Assembly (NCBI GenBank): GCA_028714875.1
Contig: JAQTLN010000001.1
Location: 124,001 to 188,000, forward strand
DNA from: Gallionellaceae bacterium
Lineage (GTDB): Bacteria; Pseudomonadota; Gammaproteobacteria; Burkholderiales; Thiobacillaceae
Reading direction: 5' to 3'
DNA: 64,000 bases
How positions within the stretch are numbered: position 1 is the stretch's first letter; each line of letters begins with the position of its first letter. The translations under genes and the position numbers were made by a program. Positions 1 to 8,124 of the stretch are shown here, piece by piece. The notes under the pieces are model-generated. The model made no database searches. It was not told where the DNA came from and saw only the letters and a list, made by a program, of their open reading frames with translations.

Positions 1-1
1 C

Positions 2-964
2 CGCGGCTTCCTGGATGTTGTGCGCCACTTCCTGCACGCTTCTGGCGAGCTGGGTCAGGGTGACGGCCAGATGCTCGGTGTCGCCCAGTTGTTTGTCGAC
101 GCCAGCCTGGGTGCGGGTGGTGACCGAGACCAGATGGCTGGCCACCTGGCTGAGATTGCGGGTGGCGCCACCGACCTGGCGGATGATGTCGGCGAAGCGT
201 TCCATCATGGTGTTGAAGGCATGCGCCGCGCGGGCGATTTCATCCTTGCCGTCCACGGGAATGCGCAGGTTCAGGTCGGACTCCTGTTCCACCCGCGTCA
301 TCAGCGCGGTCAGGCGGTTGATCGGCGCCGCCACGGTGCGGCGCAGGGCGAGGATGAGCAGCGCCATGCCGATGAAGAACAGCACGGCGTGGATGCCCAG
401 GCTGGCCAGGCCCGCGTTGCGGATGCGCGCATCCAGCGGCGCCAGGTCATAGCTGATACGCACCACTCCCAGTACGCTGCCGCTGGGGACGCTGTGGCAG
501 CCCAGACAGTTGACCCCACGGGTTTTTTCGCTGGCGCGGAATGGCCGTACCAGGGTGAGCTGGCGACCCCGCCCAGTTTCCTCGATGCGCGCGATTTCCT
601 TGCCCAGCAAAGCGGCGCGATCAAGTTCGTCGCCGGGCATTTCCTTGCTGTCGGCCGGGCCGTACTGGCCGATCACGGCGTCGCCACGGATGACGCGCGC
701 TTCCAGCACATGGGGTAATGCTTTGATCTGCCGCGCGAGTTCGTCGCGTGTCGCCATGCCACCGGTCAGCATCAGTTTGTTCAGCCCGTCGAAATAAGTG
801 TCCGCCACGCCGCCGACATGGCTACCGACGAATTCCTCCGCCAGGCTCTTCTGTGCGTAATAGGTGTGTAGCAGCGAGGTGGTGAGGATGACCAGAAACA
901 GGCCCGCCGCGAAGGCGAGGATTCGGGCGGTGATGGTGCCGGTACAGAACGCGAACAGCTTCAC
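2..964 (-). CDS. methyl-accepting chemotaxis protein, haem-sensor type (partial, C-terminus outside window)
   Basis: Transmembrane chemoreceptor read for about 320 residues before the left edge. An N-terminal membrane segment (about residues 10-30) is followed by a periplasmic sensor with a CLGCH motif (complement of about 494-508), the signature of covalent c-type haem, as in Tll0287-like sensor domains. A second membrane segment, a HAMP linker (AAPINRLTALM...) and the start of the coiled-coil signalling domain follow. GTG at 964 is preceded by GGAG with six bases between; an in-frame ATG at 976 is the alternative. The signalling hairpin and methylation sites lie outside the window. By inference it signals redox, oxygen or another haem ligand to CheA. 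Confidence 0.88.
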   Translation of the reverse strand, partial: MKLFAFCTGTITARILAFAAGLFLVILTTSLLHTYYAQKSLAEEFVGSHVGGVADTYFDGLNKLMLTGGMATRDELARQIKALPHVLEARVIRGDAVIGQYGPADSKEMPGDELDRAALLGKEIARIEETGRGRQLTLVRPFRASEKTRGVNCLGCHSVPSGSVLGVVRISYDLAPLDARIRNAGLASLGIHAVLFFIGMALLILALRRTVAAPINRLTALMTRVEQESDLNLRIPVDGKDEIARAAHAFNTMMERFADIIRQVGGATRNLSQVASHLVSVTTRTQAGVDKQLGDTEHLAVTLTQLARSVQEVAHNIQEAA

Positions 965-1052
965 GGGAGTCTCCATCCATGCTGTAGGGATTTGCCGCCT
1001 TATCGGCGGCGGGAGTCGAAACTTGAGCTTGGCCAGGGGGCGAATGGACGCG

Positions 1053-1082
1053 GTAGGGTGGATAAGCGATAGCGCATCCACC
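1053..1082. repeat. family E intergenic inverted repeat
   Basis: Short palindrome GTAGGGTGGAT...ATCCACC in the gap between the chemoreceptor and the CNP1-like gene. A related copy lies at 20168-20197. It probably folds as a hairpin; no coding potential is seen. Confidence 0.6.
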
Positions 1083-1100
1083 ATTCTCGCGACGCAGTGG

Positions 1101-1200
1101 CCTCCCCCTTTTCCAAAGGGGGAATGGGGATTTAGCGACGTTTGCCTGAGCCGCCGCCTCAGAAATCCCCCCTAACCCCCCTTTGAGAAAGGGGGGAACC
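1101..1200. repeat. family C intergenic element, about 100 bp, MITE-like
   Basis: Purine/pyrimidine-rich ends (CCCCCTTTT...AAAGGGGG) flank a conserved core with TTTAGCGACGTTTGCCTGAG and GAAATCCCCCCTAACCCC. Near-complete copies occur at 10235-10339, 29845-29969 and, inverted, 35967-36065; a fragment is at 21307-21333 and a decayed copy at 38664-38764. All lie between genes. The terminal inverted repeats and absence of an ORF suggest a non-autonomous element. Confidence 0.75.
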
Positions 1201-1248
1201 GCGCCCCCACTTCCTCAACGGCCAACGTGAACGGAACCGAAGCGCCCG

Positions 1249-1791
1249 TCAGTTCTGGTTGTAAAAGCCGCCGGACTTCAGGTTGTGCTGGATGTTCGGC
1301 AGCCTGACCGCGCCTTCCACGGTGCAGAAGTAGTGATAGAAAAGCTCGCGGCGAAAATCGTTGAGACTGCGACCCTGGATCGGCTCCCACTTGGCGTAGC
1401 GGTTGCGCGCCCACTCGCCGCCATCCTTACGGCCGAAGGCATAGAGCTTGCGTTCGCCGGTTGTGCAACGCATGCCCTCGAAACTGATGGTTTCCGCGCC
1501 GGAGGGGCTTTTCACCACCATGCTGTAGCGCACCACGCCGTCCTCGCTGGCGCTCAGCGAAGCGTAGTCGACGAAGAACTGGTTGCTGGAGCGGGCGCCC
1601 AAGGTGATGGGGATGAAGTTTTCCGGCTTCGGATAGGGCGGAAGCTGGTGTTGCAATTCCTGCCACTTGGCGGTGTCGTCGAAGGCATATTCGAAGTCGC
1701 CCCATTTGTTGCCTTCGCCCCAGACCAACGGATCGGCGGCGTGGGCGGGCAAACAAAACAGGGCCAGGAACAGAGAGAGGGCGCGGTGCAT
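1249..1791 (-). CDS. CNP1-like family exported protein
   Basis: A 180-residue protein with a cleavable signal peptide ending in PAHA, then a domain rich in aromatic residues resembling the CNP1-like family (GNKWGDFEYAF, FVDYASLS, YSMVVKS, GRKDGGEWARNRYAKW). Members of this family are periplasmic or envelope proteins of unknown function in betaproteobacteria. The start at 1791 is chosen because GGAG precedes that ATG; upstream in-frame ATGs at 1803 and 1812 would extend the protein before the signal peptide. It lies immediately downstream of ispH, with the upstream candidate starts overlapping the ispH stop, so co-transcription is likely. Family assignment is from remembered motifs. Confidence 0.75.
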   Translation of the reverse strand: MHRALSLFLALFCLPAHAADPLVWGEGNKWGDFEYAFDDTAKWQELQHQLPPYPKPENFIPITLGARSSNQFFVDYASLSASEDGVVRYSMVVKSPSGAETISFEGMRCTTGERKLYAFGRKDGGEWARNRYAKWEPIQGRSLNDFRRELFYHYFCTVEGAVRLPNIQHNLKSGGFYNQN

Positions 1792-1808
1792 TTCAGGCTC
1801 CATAAAAT

Positions 1809-2738
1809 TCATGCTTGTAATCCCTTGGGCAACGGGAAATTGACGTTTTCCTCGACGCCCGCCAGGGGCGTGAGCGTGCTGGCGCCGAGTTCACGCAGGC
1901 GCTGGATGACGCCTTCCACCAGGACTTCCGGGGCCGATGCGCCGGCGGTGACACCGACATGCCGCTTCCCCTCCAGCCACTCCGGCCGCAACTGACCGGC
2001 GTTATCCACCATATAAGCGGGCGTGCCGGCCTTGGCCGCGACTTCGCGCAGGCGGTTCGAGTTGGAACTGTTCGGTGAGCCGACCACGATGACCACGTCG
2101 CATTGCACGGTCAGCGTTTTTACCGCGTCCTGGCGGTTCTGGGTGGCGTAGCAGATGTCGTCCTTCTTGGGGCCGCGTATTTCCGGGAAGCGCGCCCGTA
2201 GCGCCACCACCACACGGCTGGCATCGTCCACCGACAACGTGGTCTGGGTGACATAGGCCAGTTTCGCGGGATCGGCCACGTTCAGACCGGCGACGTCTTC
2301 CGGGGTTTCCACCAGATGCATGCCGGCGTCAGACTGACCCATGGTGCCTTCCACTTCCGGGTGGCCCTTGTGACCGATCATGACGATCTCCAGGCCGGCT
2401 TCGCGCATCTTCTTCACTTCCACATGCACTTTGGTGACCAGCGGGCAGGTGGCGTCATAGACATTGAAACCGCGCGCCTCGGCCTCGCTCCGTACCGCGA
2501 GCGACACGCCGTGAGCGCTGTAGATCAGGGTGGCGCCGGCCGGCACGTCGGCCAGGTCTTCGATGAAGATCGCGCCCTTGGCCTTGAGGTCATCCACCAC
2601 GAATTTGTTGTGGACGACTTCATGTCGCACGTAAATGGGCGCGCCGTATTTTTCCAGGGCGCGTTCGACGATGGTGATGGCGCGGTCGACGCCGGCGCAG
2701 AAACCGCGCGGATTGGCCAGCAGGATGGTTTTAGGCAT
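1809..2738 (-). CDS. ispH: 4-hydroxy-3-methylbut-2-enyl diphosphate reductase
   Basis: Last enzyme of the MEP isoprenoid pathway; it converts HMBPP to IPP and DMAPP using a [4Fe-4S] cluster. All three cluster cysteines are present: GFCAGV near residue 13, [11 protein letters not shown] near 98 and [10 protein letters not shown] near 200. The HKGHPE and SNSNRL motifs that bind the diphosphate are also visible. The length of 309 residues is normal. It starts two bases after the fkpB stop, the usual fkpB-ispH pairing in proteobacteria, so one transcript is expected. Confidence 0.97.
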   Translation of the reverse strand: MPKTILLANPRGFCAGVDRAITIVERALEKYGAPIYVRHEVVHNKFVVDDLKAKGAIFIEDLADVPAGATLIYSAHGVSLAVRSEAEARGFNVYDATCPLVTKVHVEVKKMREAGLEIVMIGHKGHPEVEGTMGQSDAGMHLVETPEDVAGLNVADPAKLAYVTQTTLSVDDASRVVVALRARFPEIRGPKKDDICYATQNRQDAVKTLTVQCDVVIVVGSPNSSNSNRLREVAAKAGTPAYMVDNAGQLRPEWLEGKRHVGVTAGASAPEVLVEGVIQRLRELGASTLTPLAGVEENVNFPLPKGLQA

Positions 2739-2740
2739 GG

Positions 2741-3205
2741 TTATTTGGGTTCGATGGCGAGGATATGGACTTCGAAGTTGATCGGCAGCCCGGCCAGCGG
2801 GTGGTTGAAATCGACACGCACGCTGTCGGTGTCGATCTCCAGCACGGTGCCGGTTAGCGTCTGGCCGTTGGGCAGGCTGAAATCGACGTCGCTGTTCACG
2901 GCGAGTTCCATGTCGGCGCCGAGGTTGGCACCGAGGTTGGCATTGAAGTCGCCACGCGGCAGGTTATGGATCATGGCCGAATCATGCGAGCCGAACGCCT
3001 CGCCGGGCGCCAGATCGAATTGACGGTGGTCGCCGACACGCAGGCCGAGCAACAGGGTTTCCAGGCGCGGGTCGATTTCGCCGTGGCCGAGGGTAAAGGT
3101 CTCCGGCCCTTCGGTGAAAGTGTCGACCAGAATTTCGCCCTGGCAGGACAGGCGGTAATGCAAGGTGGCCTGGTCACCCAGGCGCAGCGGCGCGGAATTG
3201 GTCAT
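2741..3205 (-). CDS. fkpB: FKBP-type peptidyl-prolyl cis-trans isomerase, SlpA/FkpB type
   Basis: A 154-residue cytoplasmic isomerase with an inserted-flap FKBP fold. Recognisable blocks are [16 protein letters not shown] at the N-terminus, the LGLRVGD helix, the flap segment around FGSHDS, and the C-terminal VDFNHPLAG motif typical of SlpA/FkpB. It catalyses proline isomerisation and acts as a chaperone on folding polypeptides. It is the first gene of the fkpB-ispH-CNP1 cluster. No lspA is found upstream, although that is a frequent neighbour in other proteobacteria. Confidence 0.94.
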   Translation of the reverse strand: MTNSAPLRLGDQATLHYRLSCQGEILVDTFTEGPETFTLGHGEIDPRLETLLLGLRVGDHRQFDLAPGEAFGSHDSAMIHNLPRGDFNANLGANLGADMELAVNSDVDFSLPNGQTLTGTVLEIDTDSVRVDFNHPLAGLPINFEVHILAIEPK

Positions 3206-3347
3206 GGCGGTGGCAAGACAAGCGAACAGCGCGCGAGTTTACCGCTCACCAAGTCCTCAGTCCGAAATCCGCGGGCGCCATGCTCGAACGGTGATGCCGC
3301 GGAAGCGCTGCTCCGGCTCCTGGCCTCTAAGCAAAAGGCGCAGCCAA

Positions 3348-3377
3348 CAAAAAAAGGGCGCGATAAAAGCCGCACCC
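3348..3377 (-). terminator. intrinsic terminator downstream of the coiled-coil protein
   Basis: Read leftward, a 7-bp stem GGGTGCG/CGCGCCC with an 8-base loop is followed by seven T. It lies 28 bp beyond the stop of the leftward gene at 3405-3659. Confidence 0.75.
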
Positions 3378-3404
3378 GTTAGTGAATTATTGGATTACGG
3401 AGGG

Positions 3405-3659
3405 CTAGAAGAATTGCTTGGCGAAGTTGGCGATGGCGATGGCGAGGAGTACTCCCATCATCCATTTGAGCAGCGCGGTTTCGTGGTCAAGCTTGGCTTC
3501 GAGTCGCGCAATGTCAAGTTTTGTTGCAAGTGCCGTATCCAGAGCTTCAGCGAATACTTCTCTCTGAGCTTCCGCAAAGGCTTCAGCCTGCGCCTCGGTA
3601 AGCCCGGCCTGTTTCAGGCGGTTAGCGAACTTCAGTGTGTCAAATGTGATGGCTGACAT
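3405..3659 (-). CDS. small coiled-coil membrane-anchored protein (DUF1640-like)
   Basis: An 84-residue protein starting MSAITFDTLKFANRLKQAG. A central helix rich in Ala, Glu and Gln (TEAQAEAFAEAQ...) with heptad spacing leads into one C-terminal membrane segment (MMGVLLAIAIANF). This layout is that of DUF1640/CCDC90-like proteins, common in bacteria next to small genes and of unknown function. The start at 3659 is chosen because GGAG precedes that ATG (GGAGAGCATC ATG); the longer frame from 3698 has no such site. It has its own intrinsic terminator just downstream. Confidence 0.75.
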   Translation of the reverse strand: MSAITFDTLKFANRLKQAGLTEAQAEAFAEAQREVFAEALDTALATKLDIARLEAKLDHETALLKWMMGVLLAIAIANFAKQFF

Positions 3660-3696
3660 GATGCTCTCCAATATCGGAGCCGAGTGTAGCAAAAAC

Positions 3697-3727
3697 AAAA
3701 CGGGCGCGGCTTGCGCCGCGCCCGTTT
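3697..3727 (-). terminator. intrinsic terminator of the porin gene
   Basis: A 13-bp stem AAACGGGCGCGGC/GCCGCGCCCGTTT with a 4-base loop, followed leftward by a T-rich run. It lies 30 bp beyond the porin stop codon and upstream of the next leftward gene. Confidence 0.9.
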
Positions 3728-3757
3728 ACAGACTTCGGATCAGACGGTTAGGTCAGA

Positions 3758-4822
3758 TTAGAAGCTGGTGTTCACGCCCATGGTGAAGACCTTGACGTCC
3801 TTGGCGGTCGTGTAGTTGTCGCTGTTGTAAGCGGCATACACGTTGGTGCGCTTGGACAGGTTGTAGATCGCGCCCAGGGTCCAACGCTTCAGGTCGTCAT
3901 CCGAACCAGCAGCGGTCTTGCCCAGGATGCCGCCGGCGGCGCCGGTATAGGCTTGTTCGTTGTTGAACTGGCCATACTGAGCGGCCAGGGTGATGGGGCC
4001 CATGCCGTAGGTGACGGAAGCCAGATGCGCCTTGTCGGTCTTCTGAGCGGCGGTGAAACCGTCGTTGGAACGCTCGTAGGTGTAGCCCAGGCCGATGTCG
4101 CCGATTTTGTAGGCGATGTTGAACTTGGTGGCTTTCGCGTCATTGGTGCCGCCAGCAGCCAAGTCTTTCTTGAAGACTTCGTGGCCCAGGGTGGCTTTCA
4201 GGGGGCCATTGGCGTACACGCCGACCATGGAATAGGCATCGTTCAGGCCATTAGCATTGACCGTGCCGGTCTGCTCGCCAGGAACGGTGGCAACGGCGAA
4301 GTGGAAGCCAGACCATTCCGGAGATACATAAGCGACGGTACCGGCGGCGCGGTTGTCGAAGCCGTTACGGCCGATGATGCCGGTGCCGTTCTTCTGGGAG
4401 TCGGCGGAGGTGTCGGCGAACACGTCAGCGGAACCGCCCAGCTTGTAGGGGGTGTCATGACGGCCAATGATCACGGTACCGAAGCCGCCAGCCACGCCGA
4501 CAAAGGTATTGCGCAGGCCGGCGCCACCGAAGGCGGTATCACCAGCGCCGCCAACGGCGTTATCCAGAGGGCCAGTGGCGGAAGAGATTTGCTGTTCGAT
4601 TTGCCAAACAGCCTTCAGGCCGCCGCCGAGGTCTTCAGAACCCTTGATGCCGAAGCGGGAAGTCTGGTCGTTGACAGTCCACTTGTTGGCGTTGACGGCG
4701 TCGGAATTGACGTGATCCAGGGAATAACGCAGCGTGCCGTACACGTCAACGTTGGAGGAAGCAGCGAAAGCGGGAGCGGCAAAGGCGCCAGCAACAGCCA
4801 GAGCGATGAGAGACTTTTTCAT
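3758..4822 (-). CDS. Gram-negative general porin (betaproteobacterial trimeric type)
   Basis: A 354-residue outer-membrane beta-barrel. The signal peptide MKKSLIALAVAGAFAAPAFA ends in AFA. The mature protein begins SSNVDVYGTLRYSLDH, has the RFGIKGSEDLGGGLKAVWQIE block characteristic of Burkholderia/Neisseria-type porins, a constriction-loop region near GRHDTPYK, alternating barrel strands, and a terminal Phe (GVNTSF) as needed for BamA recognition. It would let small hydrophilic solutes diffuse across the outer membrane. Monocistronic, with a strong terminator; the long 5' region suggests regulation. Confidence 0.95.
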   Translation of the reverse strand: MKKSLIALAVAGAFAAPAFAASSNVDVYGTLRYSLDHVNSDAVNANKWTVNDQTSRFGIKGSEDLGGGLKAVWQIEQQISSATGPLDNAVGGAGDTAFGGAGLRNTFVGVAGGFGTVIIGRHDTPYKLGGSADVFADTSADSQKNGTGIIGRNGFDNRAAGTVAYVSPEWSGFHFAVATVPGEQTGTVNANGLNDAYSMVGVYANGPLKATLGHEVFKKDLAAGGTNDAKATKFNIAYKIGDIGLGYTYERSNDGFTAAQKTDKAHLASVTYGMGPITLAAQYGQFNNEQAYTGAAGGILGKTAAGSDDDLKRWTLGAIYNLSKRTNVYAAYNSDNYTTAKDVKVFTMGVNTSF

Positions 4823-5073
4823 GTGTGAAACTCCTATCAGGTTGGTGAAACGCTTCTGCCCTGCGCGGCGGCTTGGTTTCCCTTGCCTCCGCCCTCCTCA
4901 GCATTGAGAAGGGGGCCTTAAAAACCTCTCGCGCGAGAAGTTGGATCGCATTCTGCTCAACTCTTAATAGGAGGAGCAAATCCGGATTCACTATTCAAGT
5001 AATTTCTCAAGAGTGTTGTTGCGGGGCCGCAACAGGATGTTGCGTGTCGATGAAAAAAGTTGTGGAAGCCTGC

Positions 5074-5156
5074 GTAGGATGTGGTGAGCGATAGCGAACC
5101 GCATCAAATGGCGCGATCGTGGGCGATGCGGTTCGCTATCGCTCACCGCATCCTAC
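5074..5156. repeat. family A inverted repeat (REP-like)
   Basis: Two arms of about 32 bp, GTAGGATGTGGTGAGCGATA... and its reverse complement, around a short centre. A half copy follows at 5244-5276, and a diverged full copy sits between hoxF and hoxU at 13558-13625. Confidence 0.85.
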
Positions 5157-5243
5157 GGGCTACGCAGCTATGAGCTTGCGCGGTCGATGGGAGATGTTCT
5201 TAATTGAAGTGGCTGCGGGCTGGGTGCATGGCGCGGCCGTGGG

Positions 5244-5276
5244 TGATGCGGTTCGCTATCGCTCACCGCATCCTAC
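5244..5276. repeat. family A repeat, single arm
   Basis: One arm (GATGCGGTTCGCTATCGCTC... to CATCCTAC) identical to the right arm of the 5074-5156 copy, without a partner. Confidence 0.75.
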
Positions 5277-5288
5277 TTGCTGATTGGC

Positions 5289-5666
5289 TCATGCCGCACG
5301 CCTCTCCGGCAGGTGTACATCCAGGACGATTTCGGCGTAGGGCGCGTGAACTCGCCCCTGTGCATCCTTCTCTACCGCCATCCAGGCGCTCAGTTTGTCC
5401 ACGTCGTTATGGACATTCTTGTAATCGCGACCAACCTGCCGCGCCAGTTCCGCGATGCTCATGGGGCCGCCCGCGCGCAACGCCGCCAGTAACTCCCAAC
5501 GCCTTGGGGTAAACACCGCCAGCATCTGGCCCATGTCGCTGAAGCCAACGGCGAAATAAGGGGCTGGCTCTTCACCGCGCTCCAGCTTTTCCATGACGCG
5601 GGCGGCACGGTCCAGGGTGGATTGAATGCCTTCCCCCACTTTTACATTGAGAATGTGCTCATGCAT
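5289..5666 (-). CDS. HTH DNA-binding protein, HVO_A0114/MarR-like antitoxin of a TumE-type pair
   Basis: A 125-residue winged-helix protein. The helix-turn-helix lies in the second half (RRWELLAALRAGGPMSIAELARQVGRDYKNVHNDV). This protein family usually lies next to TumE (DUF6516) toxins and acts as antitoxin and autorepressor. Its ATG overlaps by a few bases the end of the truncated toxin gene just upstream, which keeps the expected toxin-antitoxin order. Since the toxin is broken at its 5' end, this is probably an orphan antitoxin surviving as a regulator. Confidence 0.75.
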   Translation of the reverse strand: MHEHILNVKVGEGIQSTLDRAARVMEKLERGEEPAPYFAVGFSDMGQMLAVFTPRRWELLAALRAGGPMSIAELARQVGRDYKNVHNDVDKLSAWMAVEKDAQGRVHAPYAEIVLDVHLPERRAA

Positions 5667-5865
5667 CGCTTAGTTCCTTGATGTCATTCATGAAGTCGGC
5701 CATCAGGCGGGCCGGGCTGGTGAAGGGATAGGGGAATTCCAGCTTGCCCAAATGCTTGTGGTCGCCCTTGCCGCGTTCGTTGTCATAGCCGAGAACCCGC
5801 TCGCCATTTACCACATAGACCAGACGGTATTTGTAGGGGTGTTCGATCAGGCTTCGTCGCCACGA
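5659..5865 (-). pseudogene. TumE-family (DUF6516) toxin, 5'-truncated remnant
   Basis: Read leftward, this frame encodes [30 protein letters not shown] and [15 protein letters not shown], the conserved C-terminal two thirds of TumE/DUF6516 toxins. The N-terminal part normally containing the DGxxxExxxW block is absent: a TGA closes the frame just upstream and no start codon fits. The fragment ends with a TGA that overlaps the start of the HTH partner. I infer loss of about 35 N-terminal residues by deletion, leaving a non-functional toxin. Confidence 0.7.
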
Positions 5866-5946
5866 TCATTCGCTTGCAATTCCGGATTCCGGCTCCATCT
5901 GCCGCGCTATCGCTCCACGTCGGGGCGTTTTTTTCAAGGAGATGTC

Positions 5947-6273
5947 GTGAGTTTGATCATTGAAGACCTGAGCGTGGGTGAGGGTGCCGAGGCGGTTGCC
6001 GGCAAGCAGGTGACCGTGCATTACACCGGCTGGCTGACCAATGGCGGCAAGTTCGATTCCAGCCTGGATCGCGGCGAGCCGTTCGATTTTTCGCTCGGAC
6101 GCGGCCAAGTGATTCGTGGTTGGGATGAGGGCGTGGCGGGGATGAAGGTGGGCGGCAAGCGCAAGCTGACGATTCCGCCGGAAATGGGTTACGGCGCGCG
6201 CGGCGCCGGTGGCGTGATTCCGCCGAATGCCACACTGGTGTTCGATGTGGAGTTGCTGGCCGTCAACGGCTAA
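5947..6273 (+). CDS. FKBP-type peptidyl-prolyl cis-trans isomerase
   Basis: A compact 108-residue single-domain FKBP without signal peptide. The full set of FKBP active-site blocks is present: [54 protein letters not shown] and [14 protein letters not shown]. The GTG at 5947 is preceded by AAGGAG at proper distance and matches the usual N-terminus of the family; a longer open frame from 5752 overlaps the toxin remnant and is not credible. It catalyses proline isomerisation in the cytoplasm. A family B repeat follows its stop. Confidence 0.92.
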   Translation: MSLIIEDLSVGEGAEAVAGKQVTVHYTGWLTNGGKFDSSLDRGEPFDFSLGRGQVIRGWDEGVAGMKVGGKRKLTIPPEMGYGARGAGGVIPPNATLVFDVELLAVNG

Positions 6274-6304
6274 GCGTTCCGTCTAAATTCCGTGGCAGCC
6301 TTGC

Positions 6305-6407
6305 GTAGGTCAGGTTGGCGCGCGGCGACTACCTGACGATTGCTCCGTCAAACTAGAAGTTGAGGGTGTGGATCGTCAGGTAGCGATGGAGCCGCAACCT
6401 GACCTAC
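6305..6407. repeat. family B intergenic inverted repeat
   Basis: Begins GTAGGTCAGGTTGGCGCGC and ends GCAACCTGACCTAC, with internal ACTACCTGACGAT / ATCGTCAGGTAGC pairing. It lies between the FKBP gene and pap, which converge on it. Other copies, in the opposite orientation, are at 28952-29053 and 36859-36959. Confidence 0.85.
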
Positions 6408-6421
6408 GGGGGCTACCCGGC

Positions 6422-7921
6422 CTACTTCTTGCCCTTCACCCGCTCCAACCCCGCTTCGATGCTGTCGCACAGGGTTTTCAATATCTGGATGCGGGCGTGG
6501 TATTTGTTGTTGGCGGGCACCAGGGTCCAGGGCGCGATTTCCGTGCTGGTGCGGTCGACCATGTCGCAAACGGCCTGTTCGTAGTCATCCCAGCGCTCGC
6601 GGTTGCGCCAGTCCTCGTCGGTGATCTTGTAGTGCTTGAAGCCGGTCTTTTCGCGTTCCTTGAAACGCTTGAGTTGTTCCTCGGCGCTGATCGATAGCCA
6701 GAATTTCACGACCACGATGTGGTGGTGGGCGAGTTGCGCCTCGAATTCGTTGATTTCGTTGTAGGCGCGCAGCCAGTCGTATTCCGAGCAGTAGCCTTCC
6801 ACCCTTTCCACCAGCACGCGGCCGTACCAGGAGCGGTCGAAGATCGCCAGGCGGCCGCGCCGGGGGATGTGGCGCCAGAAGCGCCAGAGATAGGGTTGCG
6901 CTTTCTCTTCGTCGGTCGGCGCGGCGATGGGAATGATCTTGTACATGCGCGCGTCGAGGGAGCCGGTGATGCGGCGGATGCTGCCGCCCTTGCCGGCCGC
7001 GTCGTTGCCTTCGAATACCGCGACGATGGAGAGCTTCTGGAAGCGCGGGTCGCGGGTGAGGACGTTGAGGCGGCCTTGATAGGTTTCCAGCTTTTTCGCG
7101 TAATCCGCCTTGTCCAGCGTCTGGCTCAGGTTCAGGGATTTCAGGATGTCCAGATTGTCCACCTGCGGCAGGCTGGGCAGGGCGGGGATGGAGTGTGTCT
7201 TGCCGTGTTCGGAGGACAGGCGCAGGCGCATGGCTTCCAGCACGATCTTGCCCAGCATCAGGCTGCGATAGCGTTCGTCGCTGCCTTCGATGATGTACCA
7301 GGGCGCTTGCGCGGTACTGGTCAGGCGCAGGGCTTCGGCGCTGGTCTTGCGAAATTTGTTGTAGAGGCCGAAATGATGCCAATCGCGTTTGGTGACCCGC
7401 CAGCGCGTGCGCGGGTCTTTTTCCAGCGCCTTGAGCCGGCTGGCTTGAAAGGGTTTGGACAGGTGGAACCAGAACTTGAGGATGAGCGCGCCTTCGTCGC
7501 TGAGCATCTTCTCGAAGCGGACATTGCGTTCCATGGCTTCTTCCAGATCGACATTGCGGATGTCGCCGTAGACCCGGTTGAGGATGGGCATGCTGTACCA
7601 GGAGCCCTGGAAGATGCCGATCTTGCCGCGTGGCGGCAGGGCGCGCCAGAAACGCCACATCGGGGGGCGGTCGAGTTCCTCGTCGGAGGGTTCTCCCATG
7701 CCGTGGGTTTCGATGTGGCGCGGGTCCAGCCATTCATTGAGCAGGTGCACCGACTCGCGGCGACCGCCGCCGTCGACGCCGCTGATGATGACGATGACCT
7801 GGAATCCGTTGCTTTGGACCAGTTCGTCCTGAGCAAGCAGTAGCGCCTCGCGCAGGGCGGGCAGTTCCTTTTCATAGGTAGCCTTGTCGACCTTGTGGCC
7901 GATTTCCGCGGATTCGAACAT
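6422..7921 (-). CDS. pap: polyphosphate:AMP phosphotransferase (two-domain PPK2)
   Basis: A 499-residue tandem PPK2 protein that phosphorylates AMP to ADP with polyphosphate. The C-terminal domain has the working P-loop GNDAAGKGG and Walker B-like FDRSWYGRVLVERVEG. The N-terminal domain keeps the fold but has degenerate counterparts (SGVDGGGRRES, FQGSWYSMPIL), which is the usual pattern for class II PPK2 (PAP) enzymes. The enzyme connects polyphosphate stores with the adenylate pool. It is monocistronic, and its 3' end abuts a family B repeat. Confidence 0.93.
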   Translation of the reverse strand: MFESAEIGHKVDKATYEKELPALREALLLAQDELVQSNGFQVIVIISGVDGGGRRESVHLLNEWLDPRHIETHGMGEPSDEELDRPPMWRFWRALPPRGKIGIFQGSWYSMPILNRVYGDIRNVDLEEAMERNVRFEKMLSDEGALILKFWFHLSKPFQASRLKALEKDPRTRWRVTKRDWHHFGLYNKFRKTSAEALRLTSTAQAPWYIIEGSDERYRSLMLGKIVLEAMRLRLSSEHGKTHSIPALPSLPQVDNLDILKSLNLSQTLDKADYAKKLETYQGRLNVLTRDPRFQKLSIVAVFEGNDAAGKGGSIRRITGSLDARMYKIIPIAAPTDEEKAQPYLWRFWRHIPRRGRLAIFDRSWYGRVLVERVEGYCSEYDWLRAYNEINEFEAQLAHHHIVVVKFWLSISAEEQLKRFKEREKTGFKHYKITDEDWRNRERWDDYEQAVCDMVDRTSTEIAPWTLVPANNKYHARIQILKTLCDSIEAGLERVKGKK

Positions 7922-8065
7922 GGTCTTGATCCTTGATGAGCCGCTTGCGCAATGGCGCTATAACGGCCGCGACGGAGGAGACTTTAGCTTTGGCTCTTGG
8001 ATTGTGTTGGTTGTTGAAATGGTTGCGGTCTTTCTGGTAGCCAGACGCTTGCGCTATGGGGGGAT

Positions 8066-8124
8066 GTAGCGCGGGCGTCCCGCCCGCGGGTTTGGGGCAA
8101 ATGCAGGCGAGACGCCCGCGCTAC
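8066..8124. repeat. family D-like inverted repeat overlapping a stop codon
   Basis: Arms GTAGCGCGGGCGTC and GACGCCCGCGCTAC face each other around a GC-rich centre. The right arm overlaps the 3' end of the leftward diguanylate cyclase gene, so the TAG stop of that gene (8121-8123) is part of the repeat. Confidence 0.8.

Larger units (their letters stand above)
4823..5288. other. 466-bp intergenic region upstream of the porin
   Basis: No convincing gene. It holds a 12-bp perfect palindrome TCTCGCGCGAGA at 4927-4938, which could be an operator or hairpin in the porin leader, a short hairpin GTTGCGG/CCGCAAC near 5017-5032, and family A repeats at 5074-5156 and 5244-5276. The porin promoter must lie here but cannot be placed confidently. 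Confidence 0.5.
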
